Made by a program: the position numbers and the translations under genes. Below, piece after piece: positions 42,137 to 50,748 of a stretch of 64,000 nt of DNA. The notes under the pieces are model-generated. The model did not search any database. It saw nothing but the letters and a program-made list of their open reading frames with translations, and had not been told where the DNA came from. Positions within the stretch are counted from its first letter, which is position 1. Each line of letters opens with the position of its first letter. This DNA comes from Ferrovibrio sp036381655 (GTDB lineage Bacteria; Pseudomonadota; Alphaproteobacteria; Ferrovibrionales; Ferrovibrionaceae): contig NZ_DASVCJ010000026.1 of the NCBI RefSeq assembly GCF_036381655.1, forward strand, positions 1 through 64,000. The letters are read 5' to 3'.

Positions 42137-43816
42137 ATGGCCGAAAGCCAGTCGAACGGCGCCGCGTTGGTGGATTTCCGCACCGAGCCGGGTCAGTACA
42201 AGCATTGGAAGCTGAGCATCGACGGTCCCATCGCGATCCTAGCGATGGACGTGCAGGAAAATGGCGGCCTGCGGCCGGGCTATGAACTGAAGCTCAATTC
42301 CTACGATCTCGGCGTCGATATCGAATTGCACGATGCCGTCCAGCGGCTGCGCTTCGAGCATCCGGAAGTCCGCTCGGTCATCATCACCTCGGCCAAGGAC
42401 CGCGTCTTCTGCGCCGGCGCCAATATCCGCATGCTGAGCCAGTCGACCCATGGCTGGAAGGTCAATTTCTGCAAATTCACCAACGAGACCCGTAACGGTA
42501 TCGAGGAAGCCACCGCTGAATCGAAACAGGCCTATATCGCCGCCGTGAACGGCCCCTGCGCCGGCGGCGGCTATGAACTGGCGCTTGCCGCCGACTACAT
42601 CGTCATGGCCGACGACGGCGATACGGCAGTGTCGCTGCCGGAGGTCCCTCTCCTGGCCGTACTGCCCGGTACCGGCGGCCTGACGCGGCTTGTCGACAAG
42701 CGCATGGTGCGCCGCGACCGCGCCGATTTCTTCTGCACCATCGAGGAAGGCATCAAGGGCAAGCGCGCCGTCGACTGGCGCCTGGTCGATGAGGTCGTGC
42801 CCCGGACCAAGCTGGCCGAGACCGTGCAGGCCCGCGCCTGGGAATTCGCCGCCCGGTCCGATCGCCCGGCGGACGCCAAGGGCATCGCGCTGAACCGGCT
42901 GGAGCGCAAGATCGAAGGCGACCGGATCGCGTATTCCCATATCGAGGCCAGGCTCGACCGCGCCAAGGGCGTCGCCGAGATCACCGTTTCCGGCCCGCAG
43001 GCGCCGCCGCCGGCGGCTGCCGACGCAATCCAGGCCGCAGGCGATGCATTCTGGCCGCTGGCGCTGGCGCGCGAGCTGGACGACCTGATCCTGCATCTGC
43101 GCACCAACGAGGAAAGCGTCGGCATCTGGGTGTTCCGCAGCGCCGGCGATGCCGCGCTTGTCGCCGCCTATGATGGCGTATTGGAGCGGCATAAATCGCA
43201 CTGGCTGGTGCGCGAGATCCGCCTGTTCCTCAAGCGCGTCTTCAAGCGCATCGACGTCTCGTCGCGCTCGATCTTCACGCTGGTCGAGCCAGGCTCCTGC
43301 TTCACCGGCACCCTGCTCGAGCTGGTGCTGGCAGCCGACCGCTCCTACATGCTGGACGGCAGCTTCGAGGGCGACAATCGTCCGCCGGCAACCCTGCGCC
43401 TGACGCCGCTGAATTTCGGCGCCTATCCTATGCCGAACGGTCTGAGCCGGCTCGCCAGCCGCAATCTCGACGATCCGGCCCGCGTCGATGCGCTGCGGCA
43501 GCGGATCGGCGAGGACCTCGACGCGCGGGCCGCCGATGAAGCGGGCCTAGTGACGTTCACGCCCGACGACATCGACTGGGAGGACGAAGTCCGCATCGCC
43601 ATCGAGGAGCGCGCCGCCTTCTCGCCCGACGCGCTGACCGGCATGGAAGCCAGCCTGCGCTTCGGCGGGCCGGAGACGATGGAGACCAAGATCTTCGGCC
43701 GCCTCACGGCTTGGCAGAACTGGATTTTCCAACGTCCGAACGCGGTTGGCGAACAAGGCGCACTCAAGCAATACGGCACCGGCCAGCGCGCCGGCTACGA
43801 CCGCAGGAGGGTCTGA
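42137..43816 (+). CDS. boxC: 2,3-epoxybenzoyl-CoA dihydrolase (benzoyl-CoA-dihydrodiol lyase)
   Basis: A cytoplasmic enzyme of 559 residues of the enoyl-CoA hydratase superfamily that hydrolytically opens 2,3-epoxybenzoyl-CoA to 3,4-dehydroadipyl-CoA semialdehyde and formate. DRVFCAGANIRMLSQSTHGWKVNFCKFTNETRNGI and NGPCAGGGYELALA (crotonase oxyanion-hole motifs) are characteristic, and the length matches BoxC. It begins 20 nt after the predicted transcription start with a GGGAGGA ribosome site, and its stop is 2 bp before boxB. Confidence 0.96.
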   Translation: MAESQSNGAALVDFRTEPGQYKHWKLSIDGPIAILAMDVQENGGLRPGYELKLNSYDLGVDIELHDAVQRLRFEHPEVRSVIITSAKDRVFCAGANIRMLSQSTHGWKVNFCKFTNETRNGIEEATAESKQAYIAAVNGPCAGGGYELALAADYIVMADDGDTAVSLPEVPLLAVLPGTGGLTRLVDKRMVRRDRADFFCTIEEGIKGKRAVDWRLVDEVVPRTKLAETVQARAWEFAARSDRPADAKGIALNRLERKIEGDRIAYSHIEARLDRAKGVAEITVSGPQAPPPAAADAIQAAGDAFWPLALARELDDLILHLRTNEESVGIWVFRSAGDAALVAAYDGVLERHKSHWLVREIRLFLKRVFKRIDVSSRSIFTLVEPGSCFTGTLLELVLAADRSYMLDGSFEGDNRPPATLRLTPLNFGAYPMPNGLSRLASRNLDDPARVDALRQRIGEDLDARAADEAGLVTFTPDDIDWEDEVRIAIEERAAFSPDALTGMEASLRFGGPETMETKIFGRLTAWQNWIFQRPNAVGEQGALKQYGTGQRAGYDRRRV

Positions 43817-43818
43817 GA

Positions 43819-45231
43819 ATGGCGATCGACTACAATTCCCGCATTCCCAACAACGTCAATCTGTCGGATAACCGCCGCCTGCAGCGCGCCCTGGAAGACT
43901 GGCAGCCGAAATTCCTCGACTGGTGGCAGGATATGGGGCCGGCCGGCTTCCAGGCCCGCGAGGTCTATCTGCGCACGGCGACCAGCGTCGATGCCCAGGG
44001 CTGGGCGCATTTCGATTACGTGAAGATGCCGGATTACCGCTGGGGCATCTTCCTGGCCGAGCCGGAGGCCGACCGCAAGATCAACTTCGGCGATCACAAG
44101 GGTGATCCCGCCTGGCAGGACGTACCGGGCGAATATCGCGGCGTGCTGCGCCGCCTGATCGTCACCCAGGGCGATACCGAACCGGCCTCGGTGGAGCAGC
44201 AACGGCTACTTGGGCAGACCTGCCCTTCCCTCTACGATCTGCGCAACCTGTTCCAGGTCAATGTCGAGGAAGGCCGCCACCTCTGGGCCATGGTCTACCT
44301 GCTGGATGCGCATTTCGGCCGCGACGGCCGCGAGGAAGCCGAGGCGCTGCTGCAGCGCCGCTCGGGCGACAGCGACAAGCCGCGCATCCTCGGCGCCTTC
44401 AACGAGAAGACGCCGGACTGGCTGAGCTTTTTTATGTTCACCTTCTTCACCGACCGCGACGGCAAGTTCCAGCTCGCCTCGCTGGCGGAAAGCGGCTTCG
44501 ATCCGCTGGCGCGGACCTGCCGCTTCATGCTCACCGAAGAAGCGCATCACATGTTCGTCGGCGAGACCGGCGTCGGCCGCGTGATTCAGCGCGCCTGCGA
44601 AATCATGCGCGACTTCAAGACCGACGACGTGCGCAAGCATGGCGGAATCGACCTGCCGACCCTGCAGAAATATCTCAACTTCCACTTCTCGGTTTCGCTC
44701 GACCTGTTCGGTTCCGAAATTTCGACCAACGCGGCGAATTACTACACGATGGGCCTCAAAGGCCGCTTCGACGAGACCCGCATCGATGACGATCACAAGT
44801 TGGCCGATGCCGCCTACAAGGTGCTGCGGCTGCGCGGCGACGCCATCGGGGAAAGCGAGGAGCCGGCCTTGCCGGCGCTGAACGAGCGCCTGCGGGATGA
44901 CTATGTCAACGATTGCGCCCGCGGCGTCATGCGCTGGAACCAGATCATCAAGCGCCACGGCATCGATTTCGAACTGAAGCTGCCGCATCGCGGCTTCCAT
45001 CGGCAGATCGGCCAGTTCGCCGATGTCCGCGTCACCCCGGAGGGCAAGGTGATCAGCCAGGCCGAATGGGATGCCCGCCAGCACGAATGGCTGCCGACCG
45101 AGGCCGACCGCAGCTATGTGATCAGCCTGATGCGCCCGGTCACCGAGCGGGGCAAGTTCGCGAACTGGATCGCTCCCCCGGCCCGCGGCATCAACAACCA
45201 GCCGATCGATTTCGAGTACGTACGGGCCTGA
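43819..45231 (+). CDS. boxB: Benzoyl-CoA 2,3-epoxidase subunit B
   Basis: The di-iron oxygenase of 470 residues that converts benzoyl-CoA to its 2,3-epoxide using O2 and electrons from a reductase (BoxA in known systems). Candidate di-iron ligands are E121, E151, H154 (NVEEGRHLWAM), D212, E241 and H244 (LTEEAHHMFVGET), matching the reported set with a one-residue shift. ATG 43819 follows AGGAGG. It is co-translated with boxC. A terminator-like stem follows at 45266-45287. No reductase gene is adjacent. Confidence 0.96.
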   Translation: MAIDYNSRIPNNVNLSDNRRLQRALEDWQPKFLDWWQDMGPAGFQAREVYLRTATSVDAQGWAHFDYVKMPDYRWGIFLAEPEADRKINFGDHKGDPAWQDVPGEYRGVLRRLIVTQGDTEPASVEQQRLLGQTCPSLYDLRNLFQVNVEEGRHLWAMVYLLDAHFGRDGREEAEALLQRRSGDSDKPRILGAFNEKTPDWLSFFMFTFFTDRDGKFQLASLAESGFDPLARTCRFMLTEEAHHMFVGETGVGRVIQRACEIMRDFKTDDVRKHGGIDLPTLQKYLNFHFSVSLDLFGSEISTNAANYYTMGLKGRFDETRIDDDHKLADAAYKVLRLRGDAIGESEEPALPALNERLRDDYVNDCARGVMRWNQIIKRHGIDFELKLPHRGFHRQIGQFADVRVTPEGKVISQAEWDARQHEWLPTEADRSYVISLMRPVTERGKFANWIAPPARGINNQPIDFEYVRA

Positions 45232-45265
45232 TTTTCCAGTATTTCTTCCGTTCGGCCTGCCTCGG

Positions 45266-45287
45266 GGCGCCCCTTTGCCGGGGCGCC
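45266..45287 (+). terminator. Terminator-like stem after boxB
   Basis: GGCGCCCC (45266-45273) and GGGGCGCC (45280-45287) pair perfectly around a 6-nt loop. TCTTCTCC follows instead of a clean T-tract, so partial termination is likely. Confidence 0.5.
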
Positions 45288-45342
45288 TCTTCTCCTGCCT
45301 CGGCTCTTCTTTTTTGCAGAATCGGCTCGTATAAGAGCGGGC

Positions 45343-45804
45343 ATGTCCGCGCCCCCGAATCCCTATACCGTCCGTCGCATCGTCAAATGGGGTGAATGCG
45401 ATCCGGCCGGGATCGTCTATACGCCACGCTTCCTTGACTGGGTGCTGGAAGCTGCCGAGAGCTTCTTCGCCGAGGTTGTCGGGGTCGACTGGTTTCAGCT
45501 GAACCAGAAATACGGACTCGGCTCGCCCAGCGTGAGCGTCAAGCTGGATTTCCGCAAGCCGATCCAGTTCGGCCAGCCATTCACCATCGAAGTGCTGGTG
45601 CGCCGGCTCAGCCGTTCGACCATCACCTACGCGATGCGCGGCCGCAACGGCGCCCATGAGCTCTGCTTCGAAGCCGAGCTGGTCTCCTGCATCGTCAATC
45701 ATGCGCAGATGAAGTCGGTCGCCATACCCGACGACATCCGCCAGCCCATCCTGGCCTATCAGGCCGCCACCGCCGCCGTTCTTGAGAAGGATGCCGCCGC
45801 ATGA
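45343..45804 (+). CDS. 4-hydroxybenzoyl-CoA thioesterase-like hotdog protein
   Basis: A cytoplasmic thioesterase of 153 residues. WGECDPAGIVYTPRFLDW (residues 17-34) is the 4-HBT active-site helix, with D20 as the catalytic residue. In box clusters such enzymes are thought to release aromatic or ring-cleavage acids from CoA when CoA is limiting. The gene lies 111 bp after boxB past a weak terminator and overlaps gpt by 4 nt (ATGA). Confidence 0.9.
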   Translation: MSAPPNPYTVRRIVKWGECDPAGIVYTPRFLDWVLEAAESFFAEVVGVDWFQLNQKYGLGSPSVSVKLDFRKPIQFGQPFTIEVLVRRLSRSTITYAMRGRNGAHELCFEAELVSCIVNHAQMKSVAIPDDIRQPILAYQAATAAVLEKDAAA

Positions 45805-46304
45805 CCGAGGGTCACGGTTTCACCAAATTCTTTCCTGTCTCCTGGGAGGAGCTGCATCGCCATTGCAAAGCGCTTGCCTGGCGCTTGCTGGACAATGCCC
45901 ATTTCAAGGGAGTCGTCGCCGTCACCCGCGGCGGTCTGGTGCCGGCCGCCATCGTCGCGCGCGAACTGGAAGTGCGGGTGATCGAAACCATTTCCTGCTC
46001 GACCTACAACGGCCTGCAGCGCGGCACCGAGGTCAATATCCTGAAAACCGCCGATGCCGCCCTGGCCGATCAGGGCGAAGGCTGGCTGATCGTCGACGAT
46101 CTGGTCGATACCGGCGTCACCGCCAGGGCCGTGCGCAAATTGCTGCCCAAGGCGCATTTCGCCACGATTTACGCCAAGCCGGAGGGACGTCCGCTGGTGG
46201 ATACCTACATCACCGAGGTCAGCCAGGATACCTGGATCCTGTTCCCCTGGGACCAGGAGGCCGTCATGTCGAAGCCGATCGTCGAACTGCGCGGCGGGCG
46301 CTGA
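45801..46304 (+). CDS. gpt: Xanthine-guanine phosphoribosyltransferase
   Basis: A purine-salvage enzyme of 167 residues that converts guanine and xanthine with PRPP to GMP and XMP. The PRPP-binding signature LIVDDLVDTGVTAR, the flexible loop region STYNGLQRG and the C-terminal DTWILFPWDQE match Gpt. It is translationally coupled to the thioesterase, which is functionally unrelated as far as I can see. It converges on the Mla operon, with 3 bp between the stops. Confidence 0.94.
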   Translation: MTEGHGFTKFFPVSWEELHRHCKALAWRLLDNAHFKGVVAVTRGGLVPAAIVARELEVRVIETISCSTYNGLQRGTEVNILKTADAALADQGEGWLIVDDLVDTGVTARAVRKLLPKAHFATIYAKPEGRPLVDTYITEVSQDTWILFPWDQEAVMSKPIVELRGGR

Positions 46305-46307
46305 GCG

Positions 46308-46949
46308 TCACGCCTCCGGCTTGCGGGCGGTCAACAGCGTCCACTGCACGACTTCGCGCAGCACGTCGCCCAGCGCCTCGTCGAAGGCCGCCACAACCGC
46401 GAGGATTTGCGGATCCCTGGCGCGGACACGCTTCTCGAAGCTGGCGGAAGCGACGATCTGCTGGCGCGGCTGAGCGATGATCTTGGCGTTCAGGGCGACG
46501 AGGATTTCGGGCACTGGACTGCCCTCCTTCAACTCCGCCTGGAATTCCCGCAATTCGCTTTTCAGGTTGAAATCCGAGCGCAGGCCGATCGACTGCCGGC
46601 CGACGGCAACGATCTTCCTGGTATTTTCGAAACTCTCCACCAGCAGCGTCTGCACCATGCGCGGCGCCCGCTCCGCCCAGCGCGCATCGGCATAGTATTT
46701 CACCTCATACGGGTTGGTCAGGATGGCGATCCGATGCGTATCCAGACCGCCCGCCGCGTAGGGCTCCTCGATCACCAGCTGCCAGTCCGCGTTCGGCAGA
46801 TCGGCATGAAAGGTCGTCTTCGGCGATAGCGTGTAGATATTGGAAGGCGGCGCCTGCGGGATGATTCCGTTGCACCCGGCGAGCATCGACGCGGTGCCGA
46901 GTGCCACGGCGCTTCCCAGCAAATGACGTCGTGAGAAATCCCGGCTCAT
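46308..46949 (-). CDS. ABC-transport auxiliary lipoprotein (PqiC/MlaD-partner type)
   Basis: An outer-membrane or periplasmic lipoprotein of 213 residues. The lipobox MLAGC gives acylation at C26, preceded by SRRHLLGSAVALGTA, a twin-arginine-like n-region. The body, with IYTLSPKTTF, RIAILTNPYEVKYYADARWAERAP and LVESFENT, is the ABC_trans_aux (PqiC-like) domain. It is the last gene of the lipid transport operon, overlapping the MCE gene by 4 nt, and probably links the MCE protein to the outer membrane. Confidence 0.9.
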   Translation of the reverse strand: MSRDFSRRHLLGSAVALGTASMLAGCNGIIPQAPPSNIYTLSPKTTFHADLPNADWQLVIEEPYAAGGLDTHRIAILTNPYEVKYYADARWAERAPRMVQTLLVESFENTRKIVAVGRQSIGLRSDFNLKSELREFQAELKEGSPVPEILVALNAKIIAQPRQQIVASASFEKRVRARDPQILAVVAAFDEALGDVLREVVQWTLLTARKPEA

Positions 46950-47932
46950 CTACGCCCCCCTCCATCCTTGTATTCCGGTTCGCGGTTGCCGAACAGAACG
47001 GCACTTGGATTGTCCTCCAGCCGCTGCGCCACCCGCGTCAGGCTGGCGACCATGATGCGTGCCTCGGCAATGAAGCGCTGAAATTCCCCGAGGCCGTCGG
47101 TGGTGATCGCCTGCAGCGGCCCCCTGTTCTCATGCACCATGGCCTGGATTTCGGCCAGCGTGGCGTTAAGCTGCTGCATGGCGCGCCTGGCATCCTGCAC
47201 GGCCTGCGTGGCATCGCCGCTGACCAGCTTGTTCGTCTGATTGAGAGTGCTCTCGGTCTCCGCCAGCACGCGATCGAGCTTGGTCGCCACCTGCCTTGCC
47301 GCCGCCGCGGCCTGGGCGATATCGTCGCTGGTGCGCCCAAAGCCGTCGATCGCCTGGCCGATCTTGTCCTGCCGCGTGGCGAGGATTTGCGAAATCTGAT
47401 GCAGGTCCGAAAGAAAGCCGGACAGGTTCTTCAGGTTTTCGTCGCTGAGCACCTCCACGGCGCGTTTCACCAGTTCCGGCGCAGCCTGGACGACATATTC
47501 GATGGCCGAAGGCCGTGACGGGATGACCGGATATTTGCCTGGGCCGCCGCTGCTCACCACCGGCAGAAATTCGGCCTTTTCCGAGCCGGGCGAAATCAGC
47601 ACGTAGGAAATGCCGGTAATGCCCTGCAATTGCAAGGTCGCCTCCGAATCGCTGCGGATCGGCGTGTCGGCATCGACTTCGACCGTCACCCGGATCTGGC
47701 TGGTATTCTGGCGGTCGATGACGATCTGCGAGACGCTGCCCACCTTGATGCCGTTGAACCGGACGTCGCCGCCGACGCCCAGGCCGGCGACGGAGCCGGA
47801 AAAGTAGATGTTGTAATATGCGACATCCTTCCTGACCTGCGACTTTGCCAGCCACAGGGAGAAGACGATGATCGCGGCAACGAAGACCAGCACGAAGCTG
47901 CCGATCAAAAAATGATGCGCACGGGTTTCCAC
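46946..47932 (-). CDS. MCE-domain lipid-binding protein (MlaD-like)
   Basis: A membrane-anchored periplasmic protein of 328 residues with one N-terminal TM (residues 8-29), a single MCE domain (about 40-120: YFSGSVAGLGVGGDVRFNGIKVG) and a long C-terminal coiled-coil helix. MCE proteins form hexameric rings or tunnels carrying phospholipids between membranes. The long helix suggests a needle-like tunnel of the PqiB/LetB type rather than a short MlaD. It lies between the ATPase gene (3-bp gap) and the lipoprotein gene (overlap). Confidence 0.93.
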   Translation of the reverse strand: METRAHHFLIGSFVLVFVAAIIVFSLWLAKSQVRKDVAYYNIYFSGSVAGLGVGGDVRFNGIKVGSVSQIVIDRQNTSQIRVTVEVDADTPIRSDSEATLQLQGITGISYVLISPGSEKAEFLPVVSSGGPGKYPVIPSRPSAIEYVVQAAPELVKRAVEVLSDENLKNLSGFLSDLHQISQILATRQDKIGQAIDGFGRTSDDIAQAAAAARQVATKLDRVLAETESTLNQTNKLVSGDATQAVQDARRAMQQLNATLAEIQAMVHENRGPLQAITTDGLGEFQRFIAEARIMVASLTRVAQRLEDNPSAVLFGNREPEYKDGGGRR

Positions 47933-47935
47933 GAT

Positions 47936-48724
47936 TCACCTTCCTTCCAATGCCGCGGTCACGGTGGCGGCACGGGCCCGCGGCCCATGGAAATACTCCT
48001 TGATCCAGGGATGCTCGTTCCTCAGCAACGCTTCGATCGGTCCAACGGCCAGAACCTTTTTCTCGGCGAGTACCGCTACCCGGTCGCAGATGGCATGCAA
48101 TGAATCGAGATCATGGGTCACCATGAAGACGGTAAGGCCAAGCGCGCGTTGCAGATCGAGGACGAGTTGATCGAAAGCCGCAGCCCCGATCGGATCCAGG
48201 CCGGCGGTCGGCTCGTCGAAGAATACCACTTCCGGATCCAGCGCCAGTGCCCGGGCCAGCCCGGCCCGCTTACGCATGCCGCCGGACAGCTCGGCCGGAT
48301 ATTTCGTCGCCGCATCCGGCGGCAAGCCGACCATGTGTATTTTCGCCGCCGTGATCTCGTCGAGCAGATCCTGCGGCAACCGGTAGAATTCCTTCAGCGG
48401 CACCTGCACATTCTGAGCCACGGTCAGCGAAGAGAACAAGGCTCCGCTCTGGAACAGAACGCCGAACCGTTGCCGCACCGCGGTCAATGCCGACGGTTCG
48501 CCATGGATCATGTCGGTTCCCAGCAGCTCGATATTGCCGGCCGCCGCGCGGTTGAGGCCGATGATGGTGTTGAGCAGAACCGATTTGCCGGTCCCCGAGC
48601 CGCCGACAACGCCCAGCACTTCGCCGCGAAAGACATCGAGATCCAGATGGTCGTGCACGATATTGCGGTCAAACCGATTGACCAGACCGCGCACCCGGAT
48701 CACCACCTCGCGCTGTTCGGTCAT
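47936..48724 (-). CDS. Lipid-transport ABC ATPase (MlaF-like)
   Basis: An ATPase of 262 residues. Walker A GGSGTGKSV, signature LSGGMRKRAGLARAL and Walker B VVFFDEPTAGLDP are of the MlaF type (M-R-K-R in the signature). It energises the MlaE-like permease, whose stop is 9 bp upstream. Such systems keep phospholipid asymmetry in the outer membrane. Confidence 0.94.
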   Translation of the reverse strand: MTEQREVVIRVRGLVNRFDRNIVHDHLDLDVFRGEVLGVVGGSGTGKSVLLNTIIGLNRAAAGNIELLGTDMIHGEPSALTAVRQRFGVLFQSGALFSSLTVAQNVQVPLKEFYRLPQDLLDEITAAKIHMVGLPPDAATKYPAELSGGMRKRAGLARALALDPEVVFFDEPTAGLDPIGAAAFDQLVLDLQRALGLTVFMVTHDLDSLHAICDRVAVLAEKKVLAVGPIEALLRNEHPWIKEYFHGPRARAATVTAALEGR

Positions 48725-48733
48725 GCCCAGCTC

Positions 48734-49858
48734 TCAGATGTTGAGGATGTTGAACATGATGGAGAACAACGCATCGAACAGGATGACGAGAAAGATCGAC
48801 TGCACCACCGAACGGGTCGTCAGGCGGCCGACGCTCGCCGCATCGCCCTTGACGCGCAGTCCCTCGTAACAGCCGACCAGCGCGATCAGGGCAGCGAAGA
48901 CCGGCGCCTTGATCATGCCGACGACAAAGGTGCGCAGGGTGATTACGTCATGCAGGCGCTGAAAGAACAGGAAGGGGTCTATATGCAGCGAATTCCAGGC
49001 CATCAGGGCTCCGCCGAGCAGGCCCATGATGTCGGCGAAGAAGGTCAGAAGCGGCAATGTGATAATCAGCGCGAACATGCGCGGCAGCACCAGGACGATC
49101 ACCGGATCGAGGCCGAGCGTGCGCATCGCGGCGATTTCCTCGTTCACCTTCATGGTGCCGATCTGCGCCGTGAATGCGCTGCCGGAGCGGCCGGCGATCA
49201 GGATCGCCGTCAGCAGTACGCCCAATTCCCGCAGAACGGAAATGCCGATCAGGTCGACGACGAAGATCTCGGCGCCGAAGCGCTGCAATTGGCTGGCGCC
49301 CTGATAGGCCATCACCATGCCGATCAGGAAGGACAAGAGGCCGACGATCGGAATCGCCCGCAAACCGGTTTCCTCCATATGGTAGACCATGGAGGTCAGC
49401 CGCAGATGCTTGAGCTGGACAACGGTGCGGACGGCGCTTTCGGCGACCCGGCCGATGAAGGCGACGAACCGGCGCGCCTCGCGCAGGAAAAATTCCATCA
49501 GCCAGCCGAAATAGACGATCAGGCCGATCAGCCCGCTGCCCGGCCTTGGCTGCGGTGCCAATGCCTCACAGGGCGCGACGTAATCGAGCAGCCGCCGATA
49601 CCGCTCCGGCGTTTGAGGCCAGTCCACGGCGGCGCCCTGTTCGCTCAATCGGCGCCACAATCTGTGCAGCAATACGGCCCCGGCGGTGTCCAGCCGGTCG
49701 AGCCGGCTGGTATCGATCACCGCCCGGCGCAGGCCGGCGGCTTGCACGGCCGTGACCTGCATCGCCAGATCGGCCATGCTGGGCAGTGTCCAGGCGCCGC
49801 TCAGGCTGAGCCGCAGCACCGTCCCGTCACGCTCCGTTTGCAATCCGCCGCGCTGCAT
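48734..49858 (-). CDS. STAS domain-MlaE lipid transport permease fusion
   Basis: An inner-membrane permease of 374 residues. The N-terminal 100 residues form a STAS-like domain (LRLSLSGAWTLPSM, AVIDTSRLDRLDTAGAVLLHRLW), which in enteric systems is the separate MlaB protein. The MlaE domain follows with about five TM helices, including RELGVLLTAILIAGRSGSAFTAQIGTMKVNEEIAAM. It is first in a four-gene operon. Fusion of MlaB and MlaE is common in alphaproteobacteria. It is divergent from hyi (83-bp gap). Confidence 0.93.
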   Translation of the reverse strand: MQRGGLQTERDGTVLRLSLSGAWTLPSMADLAMQVTAVQAAGLRRAVIDTSRLDRLDTAGAVLLHRLWRRLSEQGAAVDWPQTPERYRRLLDYVAPCEALAPQPRPGSGLIGLIVYFGWLMEFFLREARRFVAFIGRVAESAVRTVVQLKHLRLTSMVYHMEETGLRAIPIVGLLSFLIGMVMAYQGASQLQRFGAEIFVVDLIGISVLRELGVLLTAILIAGRSGSAFTAQIGTMKVNEEIAAMRTLGLDPVIVLVLPRMFALIITLPLLTFFADIMGLLGGALMAWNSLHIDPFLFFQRLHDVITLRTFVVGMIKAPVFAALIALVGCYEGLRVKGDAASVGRLTTRSVVQSIFLVILFDALFSIMFNILNI

Positions 49859-49941
49859 GGCTCCCGGCCCGGAAAAACAAGAGGACTTGCGACAGAGTTA
49901 GCAGAAATGACAGTCTCGGCAAACCGACCAGGGGGGCCACC

Positions 49942-50748
49942 ATGCCGCGCTTCGCCGCCAATCTGAGCTTTCTGTTCCAGGAAGAACCGTTCCTCGACCG
50001 CTTTGCCGCCGCGGCGGATCAGGGATTCGAGGCGGTCGAGTTCACCTTCCCCTATGAACATGCCCCGGCGGCCGTGGCAGCCGCCATGAAGGCGGCTGGC
50101 CTGCAGGTCGTGCTGTTCAATACCCCTGCCGGCGATTGGGCCGGCGGCGAGCGCGGCCTGACCGCCCTGCCCGGCCGACGCCAGGAATTCCGTGCCGCCA
50201 TGGACCGGGCCTTCGAGTTCGCTGCTGCCCTCAACTGTCCGCGGATCCATGTCGTCGCCGGCCTCGAGCAGTCCGGGAGCGACCGGCGCGTCCTGGAGGC
50301 CTGCTACATGGACAATCTCGCCTGGGCCGCGGAACAGGCTTCCGGCGCCGGGCTGATGCTGATGATCGAGCCGATCAACCGGCGCGACGTTCCAGGTTTC
50401 TTTCTGCACGATTTCGATTACGCCGAGAAGGTCTTGACCGAGATCGGCGCCCCCAATCTGCGCCTGCAATTCGACATCTATCATGCCCAGATCATCCATG
50501 GCGATCTGAGCAAACGCCTCGAGCGCCAGATGCCATGGATCGGTCATATCCAGATCGCCAATCCGCCGGATCGCCGCGAGCCCGGCGGCGGCGAGATCGA
50601 TTACGGCTTCATCTTCGATCGCCTCGAAACCCTCGGATACGACGGCTGGATCGGCTGCGAATACCGCCCGGCCGGCGCCACTGCCGCCAGCCTGGACTGG
50701 GCGCGGCGCTATGGCATCGTTCCGCCGAAGAAAAAGCTCAATCCATGA
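49942..50748 (+). CDS. Hydroxypyruvate isomerase / 2-oxo-tetronate isomerase family
   Basis: A TIM-barrel sugar isomerase of 268 residues. MPRFAANLSFLFQEEPFLDRFAAA, EAVEFTFPYEH and MLMIEPINRRDVPGFFL are the Hyi/OtnI signature, and the metal-binding glutamates are in IEPIN and IGCEYRP. Hyi interconverts hydroxypyruvate and tartronate semialdehyde; OtnI isomerises 2-oxo-tetronates. The two cannot be separated from sequence alone, and the DenD-like gene at 59201 makes a tetronate role possible. Its 3' end overlaps dctM by 11 bp, convergent. Confidence 0.92.
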   Translation: MPRFAANLSFLFQEEPFLDRFAAAADQGFEAVEFTFPYEHAPAAVAAAMKAAGLQVVLFNTPAGDWAGGERGLTALPGRRQEFRAAMDRAFEFAAALNCPRIHVVAGLEQSGSDRRVLEACYMDNLAWAAEQASGAGLMLMIEPINRRDVPGFFLHDFDYAEKVLTEIGAPNLRLQFDIYHAQIIHGDLSKRLERQMPWIGHIQIANPPDRREPGGGEIDYGFIFDRLETLGYDGWIGCEYRPAGATAASLDWARRYGIVPPKKKLNP

